A stretch of DNA of 64,000 nucleotides from Anaeromusa acidaminophila DSM 3853 (GCF_000374545.1 NZ_KB894586.1:114249-178248), one strand, 5' to 3'; positions 43,993 through 53,958 are shown, counted from the stretch's first letter. Numbers and translations: made by a program. The notes: generated by a model from the letters alone, not told the origin.

Positions 43993-44884
43993 TAAAAATT
44001 TTAAATCTGGTTTTGTGGCAGTTGTCGGACGACCTAATGTAGGGAAATCCACCTTGATTAACAGCCTGATAGGGCAAAAAGTTTTGATTATGTCCGATAA
44101 ACCGCAAACAACGCGCAATAAGATTATGTGCGTATTGACCCAAGAGGATGCGCAAATTCTCTTTATTGACACGCCTGGTATTCATAAGCCTAAGCATAAG
44201 CTGGGAGAATTAATGGTGCAAACAGCTCAATCCACGCTAAAAGAAGTGGATGTGGTGCTGATGGTGGCCGACGGTACGGCTTCTTTCGGTTCTGGAGAAG
44301 AATATATTATAGAACAACTGCGAGCGGTTCGTACGCCGGTGATTTTGGCGATCAATAAAATTGACATGCTCAGCAAAGAGGCGGTATTCCCTATTATTCG
44401 CCAGTATCAGGAGCGCTTTGATTTTCAGGCTATTGTACCGATTTCAGCGCTAGAGCATATCCAACTGGAGGCTTTGGTTGACGAGATTAAAACCCATTTG
44501 GAGCCAGGGCCGCAGTATTATCCGGAGGATATGATTACAGACCAGCCGGAACGCCTGGTAATTGCGGAAATGATCCGTGAAAAAGCGTTGCATTTAACCC
44601 GCGAGGAAATTCCGCATGCCATTGCCGTAGAAATTGAAGAGATTAAAACAAGACCGAATGAAGATCTTTATGTGCGCGCGGTTATTTATGTGGAGCGGGA
44701 GTCTCAAAAAGGCATTGTTATTGGCGCTAAAGGAGGACTTCTGAAAGAGATTGGCCGCTTGGCGCGGGAGGATGTTCAAGGCCTTTTGGGTTCTAAAGTG
44801 TATTTGGATTTATGGGTAAAAGTAAAGAAAGATTGGCGCAACCGCGATGTGATGCTGCGCACGTTAGGATATAAGGGTGAGTAA
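43985..44884 (+). CDS. era: GTPase Era
   Basis: Era is a GTPase for 16S rRNA maturation and 30S assembly. The 299-residue protein has G1 in VGRPNVGKSTLIN, G2 region PQTTRNK, G3 in DTPGIHKP, G4 in NKIDML, and a C-terminal KH domain with IVIGAKGGLLKEIG. It overlaps the end of cdd by eight bases, typical of this cluster. Confidence 0.97.
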   Translation: MNDKNFKSGFVAVVGRPNVGKSTLINSLIGQKVLIMSDKPQTTRNKIMCVLTQEDAQILFIDTPGIHKPKHKLGELMVQTAQSTLKEVDVVLMVADGTASFGSGEEYIIEQLRAVRTPVILAINKIDMLSKEAVFPIIRQYQERFDFQAIVPISALEHIQLEALVDEIKTHLEPGPQYYPEDMITDQPERLVIAEMIREKALHLTREEIPHAIAVEIEEIKTRPNEDLYVRAVIYVERESQKGIVIGAKGGLLKEIGRLAREDVQGLLGSKVYLDLWVKVKKDWRNRDVMLRTLGYKGE

Positions 44885-44887
44885 TAC

Positions 44888-45487
44888 ATGAAACGCATTT
44901 TCCGCTTTTCCATTTCCAAGTATTTTGTAAACGGACTCATTATTTTAGTTCCGGTTACAATTACATTGACTGTGGTTTTGACTATTTTTAACTTTACGGA
45001 AACATGGATTGGTAAGGTGCTGCCGATTAAGTTTCCGGGGATGGGAGTATTAGCGGTAGCGTTGCTGATAGTTTTGGTTGGATGGTTTTCATCCAACTGG
45101 ATCATGAAGGAAATTCTTCGTTTTGGCGATCGGATGATAGCATCCATTCCAGTAGTCAACTTTTTGTATAAAAGCGTGCAGCAAGTATCCAAAGCTATGC
45201 TGGGATCTCAGCAGACATTTCGTCAAGCTGTATTGGTGGCGTATCCAGGGACGGAAGCAAAAGCTATCGGCTTTTTGGCATCGCCTCTTTCTACAGAGCT
45301 GGCAGATGCAGTGGATGAGGAGTCTGTATGCGTATATATACCTTTTAGTTTTAATATGACCGCCGGTCTGAATTTGATTGTGGCGCGCAAGGATGTTGTT
45401 TTTCTGGATGTAGCGCCGGAGAGCGCCTTGCAGTATGTTTTGACTGGCGGGGCTATTATGCCTAAGGGAACAACGCCGAAGGTATAG
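44888..45487 (+). CDS. DUF502 family membrane protein
   Basis: A 199-residue protein with two membrane helices (YFVNGLIILVPVTITLTVVLTIF and GMGVLAVALLIVLVGWFSSNW) and a soluble C-terminal domain with SVQQVSKAMLG, VLVAYPGTEAKAIGFLAS and VCVYIPFSFNMTAG. That is the DUF502 layout; the function is unknown. It follows era by three bases and may be co-transcribed. Confidence 0.85.
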   Translation: MKRIFRFSISKYFVNGLIILVPVTITLTVVLTIFNFTETWIGKVLPIKFPGMGVLAVALLIVLVGWFSSNWIMKEILRFGDRMIASIPVVNFLYKSVQQVSKAMLGSQQTFRQAVLVAYPGTEAKAIGFLASPLSTELADAVDEESVCVYIPFSFNMTAGLNLIVARKDVVFLDVAPESALQYVLTGGAIMPKGTTPKV

Positions 45488-45585
45488 ATTCTTATTCCTG
45501 GGGTACTTGATTAAAGCCGTTTATAGAGAAGACGGCGACCGTTAGGTCGGAGGAGAGATGCCTTATCGATTCGTCTCTATATAGT

Positions 45586-46902
45586 TTGGCAAAGGTAGTG
45601 GCTGCCTTATGTTTGGTTGCTATTAACGGCTTTTTTGTTGTGGCCGAATTTTCTTTAGTGCGAGTGCGCAAAACAAGGCTGGAGGAATTGATTCATCAAG
45701 GGAATCTTCGCGCTAAGCTGACCCAGCGCATTGTTATGGCGATCGATACGTATCTGAGCGCTATTCAATTGGGCGTAACCTTGGCGTCGTTGGCTTTGGG
45801 CTGGCTGGGAGAACCGGCGATTGCTTCCTTGCTGGAACCTGCGTTGCGTTTTGTAGCGCCTAATAGCATGTTGTTGGTGCAGAGTATTAGTATTGTTGTT
45901 GGTTTTACTTTAATCACCTTGATGCATGTTGTGTTGGGGGAACTTATTCCTAAATCATTGGCTATTCAACAGACGGAAAAAATGGCGCTGTTGGTGTCAC
46001 GGCCGCTTTATCTGTTTCATAAGGTTGGTTATCCTGTTATTACGCTGTTTGATCATACGGCCGCTTTCTTCTTGCGCCATCTTGGCATTAAGCGCGCCAG
46101 TGAAAGCGAGCTGGCTCATTCGGAAGAAGAATTGCGGATGTTGGTTAGCGCCAGTCGTCGCGGAGGCGTATTGGACCCCATGGAGAGCGAGCTGATCGAT
46201 AATGTATTCGATTTTGCAGACCGCATTGCCAGGGAAGTCATGGTGCCGAGACAAGATATGGTGTGTCTTTTCATGGAAAAATCGTATGAAGAGAATCTTC
46301 AGGTAGTGAAAGAAAGCAATCATACTCGCTATCCTTTGTGTTTGCGGGATAAGGATCATGTGATTGGCATGATTCATTTGCGGGATTTAATGTATAACGA
46401 GTTCGAGACAACGCCGCTGGGGGATATAAAGCGGTTGATGAGGGAAATTTTGGTGGTGCCGGAAAGCATTTCTGTAGCTAAACTATTGCAGCTCATGCGG
46501 CGCAGGCGCATTCACATGGCAGTGGTCATTGACGAATATGGCGGCACCGCCGGCCTTGTTTCTCTAGAAGACGTGATTGAAGAGATCGTCGGGGAAATAC
46601 AGGATGAACATGATGAAGTGCTGGAGCGAGAAGTTCAGCGGGGCTTGGACGGGTCTTTTGAATTCGATGGGCTGGTATTGCTGGATGAGGTCTTTTCCTT
46701 ATTGAATTTACGTCAAGACGAACATGAAGAAGATACGCTGGGCGGGTATATCTTTGGCAAGCTGGGACGCCGCCCGGAAATTGGCGACAGTGTGTCTATT
46801 GATTCCTACCAGTTTACGGTGCTGCGAGTCACCGGCTTTCGTATTACCCGGGTGAGGGCGGTGCCTTTGCCGAATTTGCCGGAAAAGGAGCAAGAAGAAT
46901 GA
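45586..46902 (+). CDS. Hemolysin-related CNNM/CorC family protein (start uncertain)
   Basis: These proteins have an N-terminal CNNM membrane domain, a CBS pair and a CorC/HlyC domain, and are linked to magnesium or cobalt transport. The 438-residue protein shows CLVAINGFFVVAEFSLVRVRKTRLEEL, then CBS domains (MVPRQDMVCLFME, VIDEYGGTAGLVSLEDVIEEIVG) and the CorC domain. The start is odd: TTG 45586 lacks a ribosome-binding site, yet the frame is open upstream to 45511 and reads LIDSSLYS before it, which resembles family N-termini. A GGAGGAGAG site (45549-45557) would fit an ATC at 45565 or, with a one-base change, the out-of-frame ATG 45558. Confidence 0.88.
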   Translation: MAKVVAALCLVAINGFFVVAEFSLVRVRKTRLEELIHQGNLRAKLTQRIVMAIDTYLSAIQLGVTLASLALGWLGEPAIASLLEPALRFVAPNSMLLVQSISIVVGFTLITLMHVVLGELIPKSLAIQQTEKMALLVSRPLYLFHKVGYPVITLFDHTAAFFLRHLGIKRASESELAHSEEELRMLVSASRRGGVLDPMESELIDNVFDFADRIAREVMVPRQDMVCLFMEKSYEENLQVVKESNHTRYPLCLRDKDHVIGMIHLRDLMYNEFETTPLGDIKRLMREILVVPESISVAKLLQLMRRRRIHMAVVIDEYGGTAGLVSLEDVIEEIVGEIQDEHDEVLEREVQRGLDGSFEFDGLVLLDEVFSLLNLRQDEHEEDTLGGYIFGKLGRRPEIGDSVSIDSYQFTVLRVTGFRITRVRAVPLPNLPEKEQEE

Positions 46903-47657
46903 CAACGGGACGGTATCAAGTAGAGGCGGTTGTGTTGACTGTGCGCAATTGGGGGGAGGCGGACCGGCTTGTGCGGGTCTTTTCTAAGGAGCACGGACTG
47001 ATCACGGCGATTGCCTATGGAGCGCGACGTCCTAGAAGTCAACTGGCAGGAGGCTTACAGCCTTTTGTGCAAGCGCAGCTGGCTTTACTGGCAGGCAAAC
47101 AGGTAGAGGCGGTCAAGGGTTGCGAAATGATTCATTCCTTTCAAGGGTTGCGAGAAGATTTGAATCGCATGGCCTATACCGGCTTTTTGGCGGAGTTGAT
47201 TACCGAACTGTGCCCGGAACGGCAGGCGGAGCCGGAAATTTATGAATGGCTTTTGCGAGTGTTGCACGTCATGGAGGAACGAAATCCTCGTTTGGTGACG
47301 CTGGCTGCTTCATGGCAACTGTTTGCGTTGGCAGGACTGGAACCTGCTTGTGAAGTCTGTCAGCAGTGCGGTGAAAAACTGGTCTGGCCGGCGGGATTCG
47401 ATTTGGCAGCTGGCGGCGTTGTTTGTCGCCAATGCCAGGAGAATTTTAACGAAGAAAACTTATTTTCTGAAGGAGCCGCCGAATTGTTGCAGCGGTTTTT
47501 GCATTTGCAGTGGGAGCAAATGGAAGGCTTTTTAGTTTCTCGGGAAGCTTTGCTTATGCTAGAGGCCTTGCTTTTATCCTATGTGGAGCATCATATTGAG
47601 CGGCCTTTACGGTCTACAGCGTTCATTCGGCAAGTTGCGGCATTAGGGAATGCTTAG
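46899..47657 (+). CDS. recO: DNA repair protein RecO
   Basis: RecO loads RecA with RecR and anneals ssDNA. The 252-residue protein has an OB-fold N-terminus (YQVEAVVLTVRNWGEADRLVRVFSKEHGL), a helical domain and a zinc-binding CEVCQQCG...CRQCQ segment near residue 150. It overlaps the CNNM gene by four bases (ATGA). RecO beside era and glyQS is a common Firmicute order. Confidence 0.94.
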   Translation: MTTGRYQVEAVVLTVRNWGEADRLVRVFSKEHGLITAIAYGARRPRSQLAGGLQPFVQAQLALLAGKQVEAVKGCEMIHSFQGLREDLNRMAYTGFLAELITELCPERQAEPEIYEWLLRVLHVMEERNPRLVTLAASWQLFALAGLEPACEVCQQCGEKLVWPAGFDLAAGGVVCRQCQENFNEENLFSEGAAELLQRFLHLQWEQMEGFLVSREALLMLEALLLSYVEHHIERPLRSTAFIRQVAALGNA

Positions 47658-47667
47658 GCGGTCGTTC

Positions 47668-47696
47668 TTGCATGGAAGAGTGTTTTGTGGTATCCT
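47668..47696 (+). promoter_or_regulatory. Sigma-A promoter of the glyQS T-box transcript
   Basis: TTGCAT (47668-47673), a 17-base spacer and TATCCT (47691-47696). Confidence 0.65.
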
Positions 47697-47724
47697 AAAG
47701 CCACAATTTAAGATAGGCGAAGAA

Positions 47725-47968
47725 GGAAAGTAGTATTTCTCAAGCAGCGAGTCAGGGATGGTGAAAGCCTGGCTGGGAAACCAAGGTTTCTTGAGAGGAA
47801 GAAGGCGTTCTGGAGCTACGGGAGGAACTTTGCAAGAATTGATTTTTGCAGATAGTAAAGCCCGGACAACGAAGGCGGGCTGTTAGACAGCCAAGCAGGG
47901 TGGAACCGCGGGATAAGCTCCCGTCCCTGTATTGCGAAAGCGATGCAGGGACGAGAGCTTTTTTGTTT
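47725..47968 (+). promoter_or_regulatory. Glycine-specific T-box riboswitch upstream of glyQS
   Basis: The leader binds uncharged tRNA-Gly and then lets transcription pass. Stem I spans 47729-47819 with the GGTGAAAGCC element, and GGC at 47804-47806 in the specifier loop matches a glycine codon. The T-box proper (AGGGTGGAACCGCGGG) lies at 47897-47912, with TGGA for the acceptor end. The alternative terminator hairpin follows at 47917-47965 and ends in a T tract. The stem I closing pairs GTAG/CTAC fit. Confidence 0.93.
47917..47968 (+). terminator. T-box terminator hairpin
   Basis: CCGTCCCTGTATTGC pairs with GCGATGCAGGGACG around a GAAA loop and is followed by TTTTTT. Part of the T-box switch. 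Confidence 0.88.
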
Positions 47969-48021
47969 TTTAGAGGCTGGCGTTTCGGCAAGCGCAAGAG
48001 AAAATGGAGGAGGAAATGGCA

Positions 48022-48912
48022 ATGGCTATGACTTTTCAGGAAATCATCCTGACACTGCAAAATTTTTGGGCCAAACAAAATTGCATTTTGCAACAACCTT
48101 ATGACGTGGAGAAGGGCGCGGGAACGATGAACCCGGCAACTTTTTTGAGAGCGCTCGGCCCGGAACCCTGGAAGGTGGCCTATGTGGAGCCTTCGCGTCG
48201 TCCCGCTGACGGACGGTACGGAGATAACCCTAATCGTCTGTTCCAGCATCACCAGTTTCAGGTGATTATTAAACCATCGCCAGCCAATATTCAGGAGTTG
48301 TACTTGGAAAGTTTGGCGCAATTAGGGATTGAACCGGAAAAGCATGATATCCGTTTCGTAGAAGACAACTGGGAGTCTCCCACCTTGGGCGCCTGGGGCT
48401 TGGGCTGGGAAGTCTGGCTGGACGGCATGGAAATTACGCAGTTTACGTATTTCCAACAGGTTGGCAGTATTGACGTTAAACCGGTTTCTGTGGAAATCAC
48501 TTATGGTTTAGAACGTCTGGCCATGTATATCCAGGGCGTGGAAAATGTCTATGATTTGACTTGGGTGGAAGGAGTTTCCTATGGAGATGTGTTCCATCGC
48601 AACGAAGTGGAGCAGTCACATTACAATTTTGAATTAGCGGATACGGCGCTGCTCTTCCATTTGTTCGATCTGTATGAGAAAGAAGCTGTACGGGTGCTGG
48701 AAGCAGGATTCGTGCTGCCAGCGTATGATTATGTGCTGAAATGCTCGCATACTTTCAATTTGCTAGACGCTAGAGGCGCCATCAGCGTAAGCGAGAGAAC
48801 CGCCTTTATTGGCCGTGTGCGTAATATGGCCCGCTTGTGCGCCCAAGGATATTTGGAGCAGCGTGAAGCTCTTGGCTATCCGTTGTTGAAAGGAGATTGT
48901 CAGCATGGCTAA
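48022..48912 (+). CDS. glyQ: Glycyl-tRNA synthetase alpha subunit
   Basis: The alpha subunit carries the catalytic class II core of the alpha2-beta2 enzyme. The 296-residue protein has [43 protein letters not shown] and [12 protein letters not shown] start at ATG 48022, eight bases after GGAGGAGG; other in-frame ATGs (48004, 48016, 48028) are nearby. The T-box upstream controls it. It overlaps glyS by eight bases. Confidence 0.96.
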   Translation: MAMTFQEIILTLQNFWAKQNCILQQPYDVEKGAGTMNPATFLRALGPEPWKVAYVEPSRRPADGRYGDNPNRLFQHHQFQVIIKPSPANIQELYLESLAQLGIEPEKHDIRFVEDNWESPTLGAWGLGWEVWLDGMEITQFTYFQQVGSIDVKPVSVEITYGLERLAMYIQGVENVYDLTWVEGVSYGDVFHRNEVEQSHYNFELADTALLFHLFDLYEKEAVRVLEAGFVLPAYDYVLKCSHTFNLLDARGAISVSERTAFIGRVRNMARLCAQGYLEQREALGYPLLKGDCQHG

Positions 48913-50965
48913 GGATTTACTATTTGAAATCGGCACGGAAGAAATTCCGGCGCGTTTTATGAAGGGCATTCTGCAGCAGTTGAACGACTACAGCCGCCAG
49001 CGATTACAAGAGCTGCGCCTGGATCATGGAGATGTCCAAGTGTTCGGTACTCCCCGGAGGATGGCGGTGTTGGTTCGCAATCTGACAGAACAGCAAGAAG
49101 ACCGTGAAAGTGAAAATAAAGGACCGTCAGTGCGGATTGCGTTTGACACGGAAGGAAAACCGACGAAAGCGGCTCAAGGTTTTGCCAGAGGCCAAGGGGT
49201 CGATGTAAATGATTTGGTCGAGAAAGACGGCTATGTGTATGCGCAGATTCATGAACAAGGCAAGGCCACGGCGGAGCTGTTGCCGGACTTGTTGTTGGAA
49301 ATGCTGCATAAGCTTAATTTTCCTAAAAACATGCACTGGGGCGATTTGGAGATGCGCTTTGTTCGTCCGATTCGCTGGCTGGTGGCCTTGTACGGATCGG
49401 ACATTGTGCCTCTGGAAGTGACAGGCGTGGTCAGTGGTCGCGTGTCCCGGGGACATCGCTTTTTAGGAGCAAAGGAAATTACCATTGCCGAAGCAGCCGC
49501 TTATGAAGAATCTCTTAGCTGTAATTTTGTCTTGGCGGATCCGGAAAAGCGCCGCAGCATCATTCGGCAACAGTTGGAGGAAACGGCTCGCGAACAGAAC
49601 GGCGTGGTAGCCATGGACGAGGAATTATTGGAAGAAGTCGTTCATTTGGTCGAATATCCTACTGCCTTATGCGGACGTTTTGAAGAAGAGTATCTGGAGC
49701 TGCCGCAAGAGGCGGTTATTACTCCGATGAAAGAACATCAGCGTTATTTCCCGGTTTTAGATCAGGCCGGTAAGCTGTTGCCCTTGTTTATTACGGTTCG
49801 CAATGGCGGCAAAGAACATTTGGATATTGTTCGTCATGGTAACGAACGGGTGCTGCGCGCTCGGTTGGCAGATGCTCGCTTCTTCTACATGGAAGACCAG
49901 AAAGGGACGTTGGAGCAGCGCGTGGAACGTTTGAAAACCATTGTGTTCCAAGACGGCCTGGGAACGATGCATGATAAGGTGCTTCGGGTGCAGGCGGCAG
50001 CGCTGCAGTTAGGGAAGGTTCTGCAAGCGGACGCGGCGACTCTGAAGCAAGTGGAGCGGACAGCCTATTTGGCCAAAGCTGATTTGGTAACTGGGATGGT
50101 TTGCGAGTTTACGGAACTGCAAGGCATCATGGGCCGGGAATATGCTAAGCTTAACGGCGAAGATGCCGCTGTAGCGGAAGGCATTTATGAGCATTATTTG
50201 CCGCGCTTTGCCGGCGATGAGCTACCGCAGGGAATGCCGGGCCGTCTGGTCAGCATTGCGGATAAGCTGGATAATATTGTGGCTACCTTCAGCCGTGGTT
50301 TGATTCCTACAGGTTCACAAGATCCCTACGCTTTGCGGCGCCAAGCCCAGGGCATTCTCAGTACAATCTTGGCAGCTCCGTATGCATTTTCCTTGCGGGC
50401 TATGGTTCAATATGCATTGGAGCAATTAAAGTTGACCGATGCTGAAGTGCAGGAAAAGTTGCAGCAAGAGGTGGCTGAATTTTTCCGGTTGCGATTGAAA
50501 AATTTGTTATTAGAGCAGAATGTGCGTTATGATATAGTTGATGCCATTTTGGAAGGCGATACCGATGTTCTCTATGAATCTTGGTTAAAAGCGCAGGCTT
50601 TGGTTGCTGCAGAGGAAGATTCTCTGAAGAAAGCGGTACAGGCTTTAACTCGTGCGGCTAATTTGGTAAAACATGCGACGAGAGACGAAATTAAAGAAAC
50701 CTCTTTTGCGGCAGATGAGGAAAAAATATTGTATGCTGCCTACCAAAAGGCGGCTGCAGGAGTTGCCGCCAGTTCTCAGCAGCGGGACTACGCACAACTG
50801 ATTGTGGAATTGACGACCTTAGCTGAGCCGATTCATGCTTTCTTTGAAGCGGTAATGGTTATGGATCCGGATGAGGAAATAAAAACAAATCGCTTAGCTT
50901 TGTTGAAACAGATTGTTTCACTTGCTTCCGGTTTTGGTGATTTAGGAAAAATAATCATCGCTTAA
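48905..50965 (+). CDS. glyS: Glycyl-tRNA synthetase beta subunit
   Basis: The beta subunit holds tRNA-binding domains. The 686-residue protein starts [21 protein letters not shown], has [22 protein letters not shown], the HD-like region, and a C-terminal anticodon-binding domain. It is the usual partner of glyQ and is followed by a strong terminator. Confidence 0.96.
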   Translation: MAKDLLFEIGTEEIPARFMKGILQQLNDYSRQRLQELRLDHGDVQVFGTPRRMAVLVRNLTEQQEDRESENKGPSVRIAFDTEGKPTKAAQGFARGQGVDVNDLVEKDGYVYAQIHEQGKATAELLPDLLLEMLHKLNFPKNMHWGDLEMRFVRPIRWLVALYGSDIVPLEVTGVVSGRVSRGHRFLGAKEITIAEAAAYEESLSCNFVLADPEKRRSIIRQQLEETAREQNGVVAMDEELLEEVVHLVEYPTALCGRFEEEYLELPQEAVITPMKEHQRYFPVLDQAGKLLPLFITVRNGGKEHLDIVRHGNERVLRARLADARFFYMEDQKGTLEQRVERLKTIVFQDGLGTMHDKVLRVQAAALQLGKVLQADAATLKQVERTAYLAKADLVTGMVCEFTELQGIMGREYAKLNGEDAAVAEGIYEHYLPRFAGDELPQGMPGRLVSIADKLDNIVATFSRGLIPTGSQDPYALRRQAQGILSTILAAPYAFSLRAMVQYALEQLKLTDAEVQEKLQQEVAEFFRLRLKNLLLEQNVRYDIVDAILEGDTDVLYESWLKAQALVAAEEDSLKKAVQALTRAANLVKHATRDEIKETSFAADEEKILYAAYQKAAAGVAASSQQRDYAQLIVELTTLAEPIHAFFEAVMVMDPDEEIKTNRLALLKQIVSLASGFGDLGKIIIA

Positions 50966-50988
50966 AAAGCAGTTTGGTACTCCAATGA

Positions 50989-51024
50989 AAAATCCTGGGC
51001 TCTAAGAGAGCCCAGGATTTTTTG
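50989..51024. terminator. Bidirectional terminator after glyS
   Basis: AAATCCTGGGCTCT pairs with AGAGCCCAGGATTT, with T residues after it. It also ends the convergent gldA gene. Confidence 0.88.
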
Positions 51025-51033
51025 AGCTTTATT

Positions 51034-52134
51034 TTAGGAAAGACCTTTTACTTTGCGGCCTAAGGCGTCTGCCGTTAAGATGGCGGCGTAGACAGCCTCC
51101 GGCGTGACAGGGAACGGTTCATTGTGGATAGTTTCTCCTTCAGCGCAAGCGGTTTGCGCTACTTGCATCAGCTGTTCCGCATTGAGTGAAGTGACGCCGA
51201 TGTCGGCAAGGGTTATTGGCAGGCCTACGTTTAAACAAAAGCTTATGACTTCGTTTAACTCTTCGCGGGAACGGTTTTCTAGAACTAACTGTACCAAGGT
51301 ACCGAAAGCTACTTTTTCGCCATGATAGGAGTGGTGAGTTTCTTCGAGTACCGTGAAGCCATTGTGGATGGCATGTGCTGCAGCCAGGCCGGAACTTTCA
51401 AAGCCTAGCCCGCTAAGGAGGGTATTGGCTTCTACGACTTTTTCCAACGCTTCCGTGGCTACGCTGCATTCGACAGCGGTTTTAGCCTGATAACCGAATT
51501 GCAGCAGCAGATCGTAGCATAGGCGCGCCAGTTGCAAGGCCGCGGTGGTTGTGCGCCCTCCTGGCAGGTTTCCGGCCAAAGCTTGGGAGCAGGCATCCGC
51601 TTCAAACCAGGTAGCCAGAGCATCTCCCATGCCGGAAACCAAAAGGCGTACAGGAGACTTGGCAATTACGGCAGTGTCGACGAGAACCAAATCAGGATTT
51701 TTGGGTAATACCAAATAGGATTCAAAAGTTCCATCCGGCGTATAAATGACGGATAATGCGCTGCAAGGAGCGTCTGTGGCGGCAATAGTAGGGACGATGG
51801 CTGTAGGGAAGCTTAGATGATGGCCAACTGCCTTCGCGGTATCCAGTGCTTTGCCGCCGCCAATACCGATAATCACATTTGCCTTTTGTTTTTTTGCGAT
51901 AGATCCTAAACGTTCAATTTCGCTACGAGAACATTCGCCTTGAAATACCTCGAAGTGACAAGCAAGGTTTTCCTTTTTAAAGCTAGCCGTTACCGCATCT
52001 TGCACGCTGGCGAGACCCCTTTTTCCGCCGATAACCATAGCGCTGGAACCCAGCAATTTTACATGTTGTCCCAATTGAGCAATGGCGCCGCTGCCTTGGA
52101 CATAACGGCCAGGAGAAATCATTACTTTGTTCAC
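51034..52134 (-). CDS. gldA: Glycerol dehydrogenase (iron-type alcohol dehydrogenase family)
   Basis: GldA oxidises glycerol to dihydroxyacetone with NAD+ in the anaerobic glycerol pathway. The 366-residue protein begins VMISPGRYVQGSGAI, has the nucleotide-binding GIGGGKALDTAKAV, TIAATDAPCSALSVIYT, and the metal ligands in HAIHNGFTVLEETHHSYHGEKVAFGTL. Start GTG 52134 follows GGAGGT by seven bases. No dihydroxyacetone kinase is visible here, and close relatives with other substrates exist. Single gene. Confidence 0.88.
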   Translation of the reverse strand: MNKVMISPGRYVQGSGAIAQLGQHVKLLGSSAMVIGGKRGLASVQDAVTASFKKENLACHFEVFQGECSRSEIERLGSIAKKQKANVIIGIGGGKALDTAKAVGHHLSFPTAIVPTIAATDAPCSALSVIYTPDGTFESYLVLPKNPDLVLVDTAVIAKSPVRLLVSGMGDALATWFEADACSQALAGNLPGGRTTTAALQLARLCYDLLLQFGYQAKTAVECSVATEALEKVVEANTLLSGLGFESSGLAAAHAIHNGFTVLEETHHSYHGEKVAFGTLVQLVLENRSREELNEVISFCLNVGLPITLADIGVTSLNAEQLMQVAQTACAEGETIHNEPFPVTPEAVYAAILTADALGRKVKGLS

Positions 52135-52258
52135 AACTACGACCTCCTCTTAATCTGAAAAGTAAAACAAGCTATTAGTTCAAAAATTCACTTTTTTTAA
52201 GAGTTGTCCTTGGTGGTATTTTGTTCTATCTCAGTCTTTTCTTGTGTTGCGAGTAAAA

Positions 52259-52290
52259 GAAAAAGAGACCATCTTTTTGGTCTCTTTTTG
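52259..52290. terminator. Terminator between gldA and lptA
   Basis: AAAAAGAGACCA pairs with TGGTCTCTTTTT and both ends are A/T-rich; it mainly serves lptA on the minus strand. Confidence 0.85.
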
Positions 52291-52382
52291 TAGAATAGCA
52301 GGGAATTAACGAAGGGGCGCGTAATTAATAAGAGGTGAGGTATTTAAGGGAAAACTCTACAATGAATTAGCCAGAACCTTGC

Positions 52383-52865
52383 TTAAAGCAACGTATGATC
52401 GATTACATGGTAACGTAACTGTTCATGAGAGGAAGTCGCACCATTTTGTGTTAGCGTGATTTGACCGGTAAACGTGGCAATTTTAGAGCTCCAATCATAT
52501 TCTACTTGTTGTGATTGAATACGTGTGCCATTATCGCTGTAGCTGACGTTGCCAGTGATTTTTGCCGTGTTGTTTGGAATGTTGACATAGACGGAGTCGC
52601 CACGGAAAGAAATGTCATCTTGCGTGAAGGTGACATTGTCGGAAGCCCAGACTTCCAACATATTGGTTCGCGCCTCGCCAGCGGTGACAACACGCCCGTT
52701 ATGGCTGATTGTCACATTTCCTTTTAAGACATGCAGGCCGCTTTTGATATCGAAATATTGCTGATCGGCTTGAATGACAGGAACTGCTGCCGATGCGACC
52801 GGAGCTAGCGAAGCAAGAAACAGAAAGCAAGCAAAAATACTTGCCCAAATGTGTGTTGATTTCAT
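52383..52865 (-). CDS. lptA: LptA/OstA domain periplasmic protein
   Basis: LptA bridges the periplasm and carries lipopolysaccharide to the outer membrane. The 160-residue protein has a signal peptide (IWASIFACFLFLASLAPVASA) and the OstA beta-strand repeat: DIKSGLHVLKGNVTISHNGRVVTAGEARTN, DNVTFTQDDISFRGDS, and TAKITGNVSYSDNGTRIQSQQVEYDW. It stands alone without lptB or lptC next to it. Its presence fits a Firmicute with an outer membrane (Negativicutes). It could be a paralogue with another role. Confidence 0.8.
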   Translation of the reverse strand: MKSTHIWASIFACFLFLASLAPVASAAVPVIQADQQYFDIKSGLHVLKGNVTISHNGRVVTAGEARTNMLEVWASDNVTFTQDDISFRGDSVYVNIPNNTAKITGNVSYSDNGTRIQSQQVEYDWSSKIATFTGQITLTQNGATSSHEQLRYHVIDHTLL

Positions 52866-52953
52866 AGTATAACCTTCCTTTCCTATTTTACAAATAGAAG
52901 CTTAGTTTCCTTTATTATAGCACAAGAGGAAGGACGATGGAGGGAATGGCGTG

Positions 52954-53958
52954 ATGAAGCTTCGCGAGCGCAGTGAAGAATTAGAACAAAAGATATTGGC
53001 GTCTCATGCAAGTTACAGCCAGAAAGCGACTCGGCAGCGTCCGGAAGAGGAGTGTCCGATTCGCACCGCTTTTCAGCGAGATCGAGATCGAATTATTCAT
53101 AGTAAATCGTTTCGCCGCTTGAAGCACAAGACGCAGGTTTATATTGCACCGGAAGACCACTACCGCATGCGAATGACTCATAGCCTGGAAGTAGCGCAGA
53201 TTTCCCGAACAATTGCCAGAGGGCTTGCGCTAAATGAAGATTTGGTGGAGGCGATTGCCTTAGGTCATGATGTAGGACATACGCCTTTTGGTCACGCCGG
53301 TGAAGAGGCGCTGTGCCAGCTTGTTGGACATTTTCGTCATAACGAGCAAAGCTTGCGTGTCGTAGATTATTTAGAGCGAAATGGACAAGGATTGAATTTG
53401 ACAAGAGAAGTTCGTGACGGGATTTTGCATCATACCGGCGTTGAAGAACCTTTGACGCTAGAAGGCGGCATTGTACGGCGAGGCGATCGGGTGGCATATT
53501 TATGTCACGACTATGATGACGGCATTCGGGCTGGCATGCTGCAGCCTCAGGACTTGCCTGATTTTGTAAAAACGCATTTGGGAACTAAGACATCAGATAT
53601 GATTACTGTTATGGTGAGCGATATGATTGAGCAGTCTCAAAGCAAGGGGGAAATTGGCTTTTCTCCAACAGTTCAGCAGGCTATGGATGAGTTTCGAGCG
53701 TTTATGTTTGCGCGAATTTATCGGGCTTCTCCATTAGAAGAGGAGAGACAAAAAGGCCAGTATGTCATCCAAAATCTCTTTGCCTTTTTTTTGAAACATC
53801 CAGAGCAGCTGCCTCTGGAATTCCAGGAAAGAGAGGCGCAGTGGGGCCGAGAAACTACGGTGGTAGATTACATTGCCGGCTTGACGGATCAGTACGCAAT
53901 TCATCTGTTTGAACGATTTTTTATTCCGGTCCGTTGGGGACATGGCTATAGCAGATAA
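52954..53958 (+). CDS. dgt: dGTPase-like HD-domain triphosphohydrolase
   Basis: Dgt-like proteins hydrolyse dNTPs to nucleosides and tripolyphosphate. The 334-residue protein has RTAFQRDRDRIIHSKSFRRLKHKTQVYI, the HD ligands in MTHSLEVAQISRTIARGL and LGHDVGHTPFGHAGEEAL, and HRVAYLCHD-like later histidines (VAYLCHDYDDGI). ATG 52954 lies nine bases after GGAGGG; GTG 52951 is also possible. It precedes dnaG-rpoD, a common order. Confidence 0.93.
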   Translation: MKLRERSEELEQKILASHASYSQKATRQRPEEECPIRTAFQRDRDRIIHSKSFRRLKHKTQVYIAPEDHYRMRMTHSLEVAQISRTIARGLALNEDLVEAIALGHDVGHTPFGHAGEEALCQLVGHFRHNEQSLRVVDYLERNGQGLNLTREVRDGILHHTGVEEPLTLEGGIVRRGDRVAYLCHDYDDGIRAGMLQPQDLPDFVKTHLGTKTSDMITVMVSDMIEQSQSKGEIGFSPTVQQAMDEFRAFMFARIYRASPLEEERQKGQYVIQNLFAFFLKHPEQLPLEFQEREAQWGRETTVVDYIAGLTDQYAIHLFERFFIPVRWGHGYSR

